A stretch of DNA of 64,000 nucleotides. Origin: Macrostomum hystrix. Its lineage: Eukaryota > Platyhelminthes > Macrostomidae. Positions 54,918-64,000 of the stretch are shown one piece after another. The position numbers and the translations under genes were made by a program. The notes under the pieces are model-generated. The model made no database searches. It saw only the letters and a program-made list of their open reading frames with translations, and was not told the DNA's origin. The stretch spans positions 868,001 through 932,000 of the forward strand of contig CATNEN010000028.1 of NCBI GenBank assembly GCA_950097015.1, given 5' to 3'. Position 1 is the first letter of the stretch. Each line of letters begins with the position of its first letter.

Positions 54918-56150
54918 ACTCACTCACTCACTGACTCACTCATGAACTCACTCATGAACTCACTCATGAACTCACTCATGAACTCACTCATGAACTCACT
55001 CATGAACTCACTCATGAACTCACTCACTCATGAACTCACTCATGAACTCACTCACTCATGAACTGACTCATGAACTCACTCATGAACTCACTCATGAACT
55101 CACTCATGAACTCACTCACTCATGAACTCACTCATGAACTCACTCACTCATGAACTCACTCATGAACTCACTCACTCATGAACTCACTCATGAACTCACT
55201 CATGAACTCACTCATGAACTCACTCATGAACTCACTCACTCATGAACTCACTCATGAACTCACTCATGAACTCACTCATGAAATCACTCATGAACTCACT
55301 CACTCATGAACTGACTCATGAACTCACTCATGAACTCACTCATGAACTCACTCATGAACTCACTCACTCATGAACTCACTCATGAACTCACTCACTCATG
55401 AACTCACTCATGAACTCACTCACTCATGAACTCACTCATGAACTCACTCATGAACTCACTCATGAACTCACTCACTCATGAACTCACTTATGAAATCACT
55501 CATGAACTCACTCATCAACTCACTCATCAATTCACGAAAGTACTCATGAAATCATGAACTCAATCATGAACTCACTCATGAAATCATGAAATCACTCATG
55601 AACTCACTCATGAACTCGCTCATGAACTCACTCATGAACTCACTCATGAACTCATGAACTCATGAACTCACTCATGAACTCATGAACTCATGAACTCACT
55701 CATGAACTCATGAACTCATGAACTCACTCACTCATGAACTCACTCACTCATGAACTCACTCATGAACTCATGAACTCATGAACTCACTCATGAACTCACT
55801 CGTGAACTCATGAACCCATGAACTCACTCACTCATGAACTCACTCACTCACTCACTCACTCATGAACTCACTCACTCACTCACTCATGAACCCATGAACT
55901 CACTCACTCATGAACTCACTCACTCATGAACTCACTCACTCATGAACTCACTCACCCATGAACTCACTCACTCATGAACTCACTCACCCATGAACTCACT
56001 CACTCATGAACTCACTCACTCATTAACTCATGAACCCATGAACTCACTCACCCATGAACTCACTCACTCATGAACTCACTCACTCATGAACTCACTCACT
56101 CATGAACTCATGAACTCATGAACTCACTCATGAACTCACTCTTGAACTTA
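54918..56150. repeat. 12/16-bp minisatellite
   Basis: Roughly 95 units of catgaactcact (12 bp) mixed with catgaactcactcact (16 bp) and catgaact (8 bp). Unit-length classes differ along the array: mainly 12/16 up to 55500, a catgaact-rich middle, then mainly 16 with ccatgaact variants. Confidence 0.95.
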
Positions 56151-57640
56151 TGGTCGTTGGTACATACCAGCATGCTCACTTCTCAAAAGCACTAGGTTGC
56201 CAATTTATAGGCAAATCGGGCGGTCAGTTAGCCCCAAAAAGGAAAGCAAATGACAGCAGTGGTATCAGTTATTATTTAGAAAATTGAGGACAAGAGCCAG
56301 AGAGAGAATAGGAATGGCTCAGTTTTTGCTCGCGTTTGGCCTTGAAGGAATTCCACTGAGGATTCGGCGGTGCCCACCCCTGCCCCAGCTACCGTCTCAG
56401 TTTTCCTATTTGAGAGCGTGCGTTTGTGAGAAGCTGCAGATGCAGATGCAGCAATGATTTCTCCCACGAGCCCTATGCCAACTCCGCATTCAGCATCTGC
56501 CCCCAATGATGCAGGCGGGGGAGGATAGACTCGCCTAAATTCCCACTGCCTTCACAGTTTGCCTTAGTCTCAGCCTCTCCCAATCTCTTTCTCCCCATCG
56601 GACCGTTGGGAACTTATTGAAAAAAGGAGAGTAGATTGGAGCGATGCGAGAGTTCGCCTCGCAGCTGGGTGCTCTCTCGCTGTCTCTTATTCATTCGTTC
56701 ATTCATTCATTCATTCGTTCGTTCGTTCGTTGGTTTGCAGAGTCCTTTTTTTCTCCGCCTTCCGCAAAATATATAGAAGGAAAATAAATTTGCAGATTGT
56801 GGCGAGACGGGGCCAGCAATGGGAGATTGTCCGGATGGCGGATGCTGAGATGGAGGGCAAGCAGGCGAGCAGTCACCGACTCCCCCGCTGTCGGGGGTTT
56901 ACACAGCAAAGCAGAGCTTGCACAGCTGGCGCGATGAGAAGTCACCAGTTGGCAAGGCGGGGGGAGCTGTGTTTGTGGGGACCATTGGTCTGAGGCATTG
57001 CCGGCTTGGAGAACAGATCCCACCTGCTACAGCCGCCTCCCCCCACCGCCCCGGTTCCAATTTTTGTCCCCAGAAACCCTGAAAAGTGTTTCTCTCAGCC
57101 ACAGCTTGGAGCCGGGACCCCCGCCAAGGATTCAGGTGGGTGGAGCGGCTGGGAACCGAGAATAGGAAAGGTGAACCGGCTGGCTGATGAAGGAGAATGT
57201 ATGACTGGACCCCATCTGTCGAGACCATCTATGCTCTGCCCCTCGTGCCTAATATACCCCCTTTAGCTTCTTCTTTATACTTGGTCTGCTTCGCATCCAA
57301 CAAAAATGCCCTACAGGTGGCGGGTGGGGCCTATAGTTTTAGTTGCCTAGACCCACCACTCAGTCTCGCTCGCTAAAGATATGAAGTGAGAAGGAGCTGG
57401 TTGGGGGGGGAGAGTAACCCGCCAGCTGCGCCACTTTCTGCTCGCAATCCTCACTTTTCTCACGCTTTTTCTACTTTCCACTCATTTTTTCCTCTTCCCC
57501 TAAACTCACGCCAGGCGTAGACCACGCACTCATTATTCACTTTCCATTTTCTGCGGATCGCGGGCTCAAAATTTTTCATTTACGAGTTCCGCACCATCAA
57601 GCGACAACAGTAATGTGTATGGCAGGCGAGCCACCTGATG
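56151..57640. other. GC-rich unique island, possible regulatory region
   Basis: Includes an ATTC/GTTC run (56690-56732). Five E-boxes (CAGCTG, CACCTG, CAGGTG, CAGGTG, CAGCTG) lie at 56923, 57021, 57133, 57314 and 57423. Small open frames only. Confidence 0.4.
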
Positions 57641-57644
57641 AGGA

Positions 57645-58165
57645 CCTGTCTACCTGCGTGTCTACTTTCCTGTCTACCCGCGTGTCTACTTTCCTGTCTA
57701 CCTGCGTGTCTACTTTCCTGTCTACCCGCGTGTCTACTTTCCTGTCTACCTGCGTGTCTAATTTCCGATCTACCTGCGTGTCTACTTTCCTGTCTACCCG
57801 CGTGTCTACTTTCCTGTCTACCTGCGTGTCTAATTTCCTATCTACCTGCGTGTCTACTTTCCTGTCTACCCGCGTGTCTACTTTCCTATCTACTTGCGTG
57901 TCTAATTTCCGATCTACCTGCGTGCCTACTTTCCTGTCTACCTGCGTGTCTACTCTCCTGTCTACCCGCGTGTCTACTTTCCTGTCTACCTGCGTGTCTA
58001 CTTTCCTGTCTACCCGCGTGTCTACTTTCCTATCTACTTGCGTGTCTAATTTCCGATCTACCTGCGTGCCTACTTTCCTGTCTACCTGCGTGTCTACTTT
58101 CCTGTCTACCCGCGTGTCTACTTTCCTATCTACTTGCGTGTCTACCTTCCTAACAACCTTCCTGA
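57645..58165. repeat. 24-bp minisatellite
   Basis: About 22 copies of tgtctactttcctgtctacc plus [ct]gcg. A block around taatttccgatctacctgcg is repeated with spacing of 144 bp (near 57903 and 58047), that is six units. Confidence 0.95.
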
Positions 58166-58791
58166 CTACCCTCCTGTCTATCTTGTTAAGGCTACCTTCT
58201 CGGTTAGTAAGATAGTTAAATAGATAGATAGATTGAAAGACTGATTGATCTGCCCTACCCATCAACCTGTCTTTCATTACAAGTTTTAACTAACTTAGAG
58301 CCCCAATATTTTTTCGTGTATCTTACTCTTATATATTGTATGAACGAGTCAGGTCTTAAAAACGAATAGAATTATATTTTCCAGTATTTAATTAGAACAA
58401 CTTCAACCGATAGTATATTTATATAAAAGCAGATTTATTTCCAGGATCCGATAGACAAGCATAGCAAAAAGGTGCGGCATTTTCAATTGAAATGAGCGCA
58501 TTATAAAGTTAAGCAGATAGAGAAATATTAATACAAAATACACATTTTACTTACAATCGTCTGTACAGTGCAATATTACATTTTAAATTCTAGACATTGG
58601 CCTACAAATACAAGAAGTCGCTAACAAAATTGCTCAATCATTTGTTTAACTAGCTAGTGTGTACTTATCACAGGACTTGAAGCACTGATTTGCTATGACT
58701 CAAGCGACCTACTCAGGGAGAACAATTGAGACAGTTACAGGGTTGGGAAATAGGCACAGACTCACGAGCAGAAAAAACTCCCGACACCGAG
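58166..58791. other. 3' region of the Id-type gene
   Basis: AT-rich. AATAAA on the minus strand at 58434-58439 would give a 3' UTR of about 350 bases. Confidence 0.4.
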
Positions 58792-58860
58792 TCACCAGGG
58801 CCGGTGCAGAGCCGACTCGGCCGAACTGTCGCGCATGAACGAGGCTCCAAGGAAAGCTGC
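58792..58860 (-). CDS. Id/Emc-type HLH protein, exon 2 (C-terminal)
   Basis: The acceptor cattcaacag ends at 58861. In phase 0 it reads AAFLGASFMRDSSAESALHR, then PW and TGA (58794-58792). The C-terminal tetrapeptide HRPW resembles the WRPW/YRPW ending of Hairy/E(spl)/Hey repressors, which recruits Groucho. Whether that role applies here is inference. Confidence 0.7.
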   Translation of the reverse strand, partial: AAFLGASFMRDSSAESALHRPW

Positions 58861-58963
58861 CTGTTGAATGGGGATAATTTTAAGGGGAAAAATTAGGTTT
58901 GCGATAAAAAAGGAATCTAGAAATTTTAGTAAAAATTGGATGCTAAAGAGACAATGTACTTAC

Positions 58964-58987
58964 TGCTGACACCTGGTGAGCGTAGGA

Positions 58988-59029
<42 letters not shown>

Positions 59030-59497
59030 ATACTCCTCATTGTTGTCGAAGCAGTCATCCTCATCTTCGTCCGTCGCATTCAGATCGGCGAACGGTCGCC
59101 GACTGCGCAGGCTCCGCTCCAGGGCGGCTTTGCTCTCGCGAATGGCCACGCGGTACAGGTCCTCGCTGAGGTGCTCCGTCAGCTGCTCCTCCAGGTCGAT
59201 GATGTAATCAATGGCGGCCTGCAGGATCTTCAGTTGGCCACCGTGCGAGTCGCTGCTGACGCCAGACTTCGGAAGCCACGGTATGGCCTGGTGCAGCATC
59301 TCGAAGCTCTCGACTACCTCGCCTGTGGCCTCGTCAACGGCTGGCAAGCAGTCACTGCCGCCGCCGCCGCAGCAGCAGTCGAAGTTCTCCAGCTCGTCGT
59401 CGGAAGCGTGCGTGACTGCAGATAGCGTCGGCTTCTCGTAGGCCGAGTCCTGCACGAGGACCTCCTGGCTGACAATCTTGCGGCTGCTAGTGTCCAT
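58964..59497 (-). CDS. Id/Emc-type HLH protein, exon 1
   Basis: 178 residues from ATG 59497. An acidic, Cys/Gly-containing N-terminus is followed by an HLH (FEMLHQAIPWLPKSGVSSDS, then GGQLKILQAAIDYIIDLEEQL) preceded by acidic sequence instead of a DNA-binding basic region. This and the ILQ-x-x-IDYI-x-DL helix 2 are the marks of Id/extramacrochaetae proteins, which sequester E proteins. A longer, more basic C-terminal part, an acidic patch and a poly-Gln run (about 58989-59030) follow. The GTAAGT donor at 58963 is preferred to reading on to the stop at 58943. Confidence 0.82.
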
Positions 59498-59600
59498 GAC
59501 TCTGGTTCACACTGAGTCTGTTGCTTTTGAATTGTTAAATTGCCGAATGAAATTCGCTGCCTGTGGAGTATGTGGCTTTATCGGCGATGACAGGGCCCTG

Positions 59601-59608
59601 CTATTTAT
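59601..59608 (-). promoter_or_regulatory. TATA-like box of the Id-type gene
   Basis: ATAAATAG on the minus strand, about 105 bases before the ATG. Confidence 0.45.
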
Positions 59609-59732
59609 GAGGAATGAGGCCTCCCCACCCCGGTCAGTGTGGGTCTTGGCCGCGCCCGCAATTGGTCGAATTTGCCAGCCAATGAGAAGCCGACTCGCCT
59701 TAAACCAGCCTCGATCCGCACGGAGGCTGGAA

Positions 59733-60331
59733 CACCTGTCAGGGCTTTCCCAACGCCGCCAATTTGGGGGCCTCGCTCAGTCTCTGGGGCCAGGCCGGGA
59801 GGTCCGCCAGCCCACCAACCCCTCGACCTTCAACATCCCGCAAACACACGCTGAGGAGGAAGCTGACTCGCCCGCACCCACCCAGAGAGAGAAAGAGAGG
59901 GGAAGCACCTGGTGTGTGTGTGTGTGTGTTCTGTGTAATCCCCAGGCCCAGTTGCTCGGCACAGACAAGCCGCCTGCCCATAATGGAGGCCTCCTTCAAC
60001 TAACCGGCCGAATCGCATCTGGCGCATTTCTTGCTGCCTTGACGTGTAACACCAACCAGATCGCAGAGCACACCTGACACTTGGCCTACCACCCGCCCCA
60101 CTCCCCTCGATCCCACAGCATCCGGGATGCATAGGCAGATGAGCCAGATGAAACCGCTCAATCGTCAGCCACCTGGTCGCATTGTGATTGGGAACAACTG
60201 TACAGAGGGACGGTTGCGTTTCACTCGAAATCTTCAATTTCATTAATTTTTTGATACATTTTTTTCGTTTGGATTCTTTTTTTGCAAAGAAAATCTTTCC
60301 TGCACCGTCACGCATGCCTAGATGACACCTG
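59733..60331. promoter_or_regulatory. CACCTG E-box cluster upstream of the Id-type gene
   Basis: Five CACCTG sites in the same orientation at 59733, 59906, 60071, 60170 and 60326, within 830 bp of the start codon. Id genes are targets of bHLH/E proteins in other animals. The binding factor here is unknown. Confidence 0.45.
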
Positions 60332-60384
60332 CAGCTCTGGCATTTGGGACGAAATGTACTATTCGAATAAAGGAACATTATAGA

Positions 60385-60486
60385 TCAGGGGCATTAGGGA
60401 TCAGGGGCATTAGGGATCAGGGGCATTAGGGATCAGGGACATTAGAGATCAGGGACATTAGGGATCAGGGACATTAGGGATCAGGG
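60385..60486. repeat. 16-bp minisatellite
   Basis: Six to seven copies of gatcaggg[ga]cattag[ag]g. Confidence 0.92.
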
Positions 60487-60489
60487 ATT

Positions 60490-61915
60490 CATGGAATTTG
60501 GGATTATTCAGAGAATCCGGGATTATTCAGAGAATCTTGGATTATTCAGTGAATCTGGGATTATTTAGAGAATCTGGGATTATTCAGTGAATCTGGGATT
60601 ATTCAGAGAATCTGGGATTAATCAGTGAATCTGGGATTATTCAGAGAATCTGGGATTATACAGTGAATCTGGGATTATTTAGAGAATCTGGGATTATTCA
60701 GTGAATCTAGGATTATTCAGAGAATCTGGGATTATACAGTGAATCTGGGACTTTTCAGAGAATCTGGGATTATTCAGTGAATCTGGGATTATTTAGAGAA
60801 TCTGGGATTATTCAGTGAATCTGGGATTATTCAGAGAATCTGGGATTAATCAGTGAATCTGGGATTATTCAGAGAATCTGGGATTATACAGTGAATCTGG
60901 GACTTTTCAGAGAATCTGGGATTATTCAGTGAATCTCGGATTAATCAGTGAATCCGGGATTAATCAGTGAATCTGGGATTATACAGGGAATCTGAGATTA
61001 TACAGTGAATCTGGGATTATTCAGAGAATCTGGGATTATACAGTGAATCTGGGATTATTCAGAGAATCCGGGATTATTCAGAGAATCTGGGATTATTCAG
61101 TGAATCTGGGATTATTCAGTGAATCTGGGATTAATCAGTGAATCCGGGATTAATCAGTGAATCTGGGATTATACAGGGAATCTGGGATTATTCAGTGAAT
61201 CTGGGATTATTCAGTGAATCTGGGATTATTCAGATAATCTGGGATTATTCAGTGAATCTGGGATTATTTAGAGAATCTGGGATTATTCAGTGAATCTGGG
61301 ATTATTCAGAGAATCTGGGATTAATCAGTGAATCTGGGATTATTCAGAGAATCTGGGATTATACAGTGAATCTGGGACTTTTCAGAGAATCTGGGATTAT
61401 TCAGTGAATCTCGGATTAATCAGTGAATCCGGGATTAATCAGTGAATCTGGGATTATACAGGGAATCTGAGATTATACAGTGAATCTGGGATTATTCAGA
61501 GAATCTGGGATTATACAGTGAATCTGGGATTATTCAGAGAATCCGGGATTATTCAGAGAATCTGGGATTATTCAGTGAATCTGGGATTATTCAGTGAATC
61601 TGGGATTATTCAGAGAATCTGGGATTATTCAGAGAATCTGGGATTATTCAGTGAATCTGGGATTATTCAGTGAATCTGGGATTATTCAGTGAATCTGGGA
61701 TTAATTAGTGAATCTGGGATTATTCAGAGAATCTAGGATTATTCAGAGAATCTGGGATTATTCAGTGAATCTGGGATTATTCAGTGAATCTGGGATTATT
61801 TAGAGAATCTGGGATTATTCAGTGAATCTGGGATTATTCAGAGAATCTGGGATTATTCAGAGAATCTGGGATTATTCAGAGAATTTGGGATTATTCAGTG
61901 AATCCGGGATTTTCT
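60490..61915. repeat. 19-bp minisatellite with higher-order structure
   Basis: About 75 copies of aatctgggattattcagtg and the variants cagag, atacag, aatcag, tttag. A block of about 320 bp starting near 60786 reappears near 61261, offset by 475 bp (25 units), with the same order of variants. Confidence 0.95.
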
Positions 61916-62719
61916 TGTAAATCTGCTGGCTTTTACGATCGGGTTTGTATACAATTTTTTTGAACTGAGGAATCTATGATACCGCGAGAGTTCCTATGCA
62001 CCAAAGTGACTATAGAATATGCAGAAGTTGATGTAAACATTGAAGTCTTTGTTGATATCTGATCGGTACAGGCTTCTATAGAGATTGAAAAAAGGAATTG
62101 CATTTTTGCCCAAACAAATGTCAAACACTGCAGTCAATTACCAGCTCCAGCTAATATTTATACATTTTTTTGGTAACAAAGCTTTGATTCTGCAGTTGTT
62201 GGTCTGGTTGAAATTTTTGGTTGAATAGTTTTCGGTAGGTCTGACTGTGACAGCAGTCGCGCGCGCAGCTTGGGCATCGGTGCAAACCATTTTTCGTGTA
62301 AACCAAACCTGTCTCCACAGCTGTGCAAGGCAGCCTCCCACTTGGGCGAACGCCCAGAAGCTTATAAACATTGCACTCAAATTGCATGCATCTGTTTGAC
62401 CGGGGGGGGGAACAGCCCAACAGTTGGCACAGTTGGTCACAATGGGACGCACTCGACTGATCCCCACTCAAACTTTCGTCACCTGTCACCTGCGGCAGTC
62501 AGTTGCATCGAAATTGTCAACCGCAACCGCCTCTTGCCGCATTCCAGACAGAGAGATTGCGTCACAGATGCCAGATCCACAGGAAGAGATTACCTGATAA
62601 GGTGAAATTCGATTGTATGAAATTGGCTAGAGGGAATAATTTTGCATTTAAGATAAATTGAATAAATAGGATACAGCATAGCTAAATGTAGAAATTTCAA
62701 AATGAGAGAACTTACTAAA
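61916..62719. other. unique island, possible distal regulatory block
   Basis: Between 62460 and 62605: two CACCTG sites (62480, 62487), GATTGCGTCAC (62555-62565) and a GATAAGG (62596-62602). No supported gene. Confidence 0.4.
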
Positions 62720-63255
62720 CCCAATACTCCCCAACTCCGAAACTTCTCAACTCCGAAAATTCCCAACACCGAATCTTCCCAACTCCGAATCTTCCGAAGT
62801 CAGAAACTTCCAAAATTTGAATCTTTCAAACTCCGAAACTCCCGAACTCCGAAACTTCCCAACTCCGAATCTTCCAAAATCCGAATCTTCCAAAATCCGC
62901 AACTTCCGAAATCCGAAACTTCTCAAATCCGCAGCTTCCTAAATCCTCCGAAGCTTCCGAAATCCTCCGAAGCTTCCGAAATCCTCCGAAGATTCCGAAA
63001 TCCTCCGAATCTTCCCAAATCCGAATCTTCCCGAATCCGAATCGTCCCAAATCCGAATCTTTCCAAATCCGAATCTTCCCAAATCCGAATCTTCCCAAAT
63101 CCGAATCTTCCCAAATCCGAATCTTCCCAAATCCGAATCTTCCCAATTCCGAATCTTCCCATTTCGGAATCTTCCCAAATCCGAATCTTCCCAAATCCGA
63201 ATCTTCCCAATTCCGAATCTTCCCATTTCCGAATCTTCCCAAATCTGAAGCTTGC
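62720..63255. repeat. 16-bp minisatellite
   Basis: About 33 copies of cccaaatccgaatctt, heterogeneous at the left end (ccgaaact, ctccgaa variants) and homogeneous from about 63010. Confidence 0.93.
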
Positions 63256-63768
63256 TCAATCAGAAACTTCCGAAATCGAAAAATTCAGATGTCTCTGATT
63301 TCTAGCTTCCTAATTCGATTCTAAAAATAACGAATCCGAAGATAAAAACATCCCAAACTTAAAATCGAAATGAAAGCGCCAGGAACTTGCATTCTTTCAG
63401 TCTCCTCAGTTAAGCATACTGCCAAATTGCTGGGGGCCAAGTTATTGTTAGCAGATGTTCACTTTGGCGATCTACAAGGTTAAGCCAATTTGCAGCTTTA
63501 GTGCTGACAATTTGACATCTGGCAGGGGGGAATCAGGGACCTCTCGATGCCCTAATATCATTTACAGCTCAAGCTACTTACGCTTGTTAGTGCTTCAAGG
63601 TGAAAAATCTGGTTTATTTTTTACTGCCCATTTTTTAGGTTCCGCCAATCCCCGAGCATTGCTTCGATGGCTAGGGCTTCAGTCTGATGCGATTTGAAAT
63701 TTCAGAATAATTTTCTACTATCAGTTTCATTTGCATCCTGAAATCTGATGGAGGTTGACTAACAGTCA
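63256..63768. other. unique sequence
   Basis: No supported feature. Confidence 0.45.
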
Positions 63769-64000
63769 AGATGGGCAGCCTGGTGTCTTTAGAGGCAGCC
63801 TGATGTCTTTAGAGGCAGCCTGGTGTCTTTAGAGGCAGCCTGATGTCTTTAGAGGCAGCCTGGTGTCTTTAGAGGCAGCCTGGTGTCTTTAGAGGCAGCC
63901 TGGTGTCTTTAGAGGCAGCCTGGTGTCTTTAGAGGCAGCCTGGTGTCTTTAGAGGCAGCCTGGTGTCTTAAGAGGCAGCCTGATGTCTTTAGAGGCAGCC
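63769..64000. repeat. 20-bp minisatellite, runs off the window
   Basis: Twelve copies of agaggcagcctggtgtcttt (gg/ga variant); the right end is outside the window. Confidence 0.95.

Noticed and set aside
57597-58277. RKVDTQVD repeat protein on the minus strand, possible coiled coil
   Set aside because: 24-bp minisatellite open on both strands; no promoter, splice or domain evidence.
62702-63298. SSQIRIFPNPNL-type repeat proteins
   Set aside because: 16-bp array artefact, open on both strands.

Overview
This window is animal nuclear DNA. Genes are split by GT-AG introns, coding exons are GC-rich in AT-rich surroundings, and there are tRNA-derived SINEs, one Ty3/gypsy retrotransposon, no operons and no bacterial signals. 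Gene content (K2P channel, MPP7-type MAGUK, ELAV-like, Id, NDUFC2, ZNF706, MTRI/MtnA, cystatin) fits a bilaterian. The codon style and the extreme density of private minisatellites make a free-living flatworm such as Macrostomum my guess, but that is inference.

Layout. 1-4 kb: two tandem arrays (14-bp and 29/30-bp units). 4.4-12.9 kb (+): a three-exon two-pore-domain K+ channel whose introns carry at least five further arrays and a palindromic MITE. 13.5-19.1 kb (-): a cystatin pseudogene, two near-identical intronless ZNF706 genes, an intact cystatin with a TATA box, and NDUFC2, with SINE copies between. 19.9-21.05 kb: a 36-bp array. 21.1-24.1 kb (-): four exons (L27, PDZ, SH3, GK) of an MPP3/4/7-type MAGUK. 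25.9-28.5 kb (-): a small ORF with a very good Kozak context and two-exon methylthioribose-1-phosphate isomerase. 31.7-32.3 kb (-): a previously unrecognisable small secreted-peptide gene with TATA box, untranslated first exon and three coding exons. 33.49-37.90 kb (-): a young LTR retrotransposon that lacks RNase H. 40.4-42.3 kb (+): a four-exon farnesoic-acid-O-methyltransferase-domain protein with a dual-acylation N-terminus. 43.4-44.6 kb (+): an intronless ELAV-like protein. 44.9-64 kb: a long stretch of minisatellites separated by unique islands, holding one gene, a two-exon Id-type HLH factor (-, 58.8-59.5 kb) with an E-box-rich upstream region.

Tandem arrays occupy about 14 kb, roughly a fifth of the window. 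Almost every array has its own unit, and several show higher-order structure. The protein-coding genes look unrelated in function; no pathway links neighbours. The most notable items are the small secreted-peptide gene, the Id-type protein ending in a HRPW tetrapeptide, the deletion-bearing but nearly LTR-identical retrotransposon, and the conflicting reading frames in the K2P gene. All identifications are by eye from sequence and family knowledge; no searches were run.
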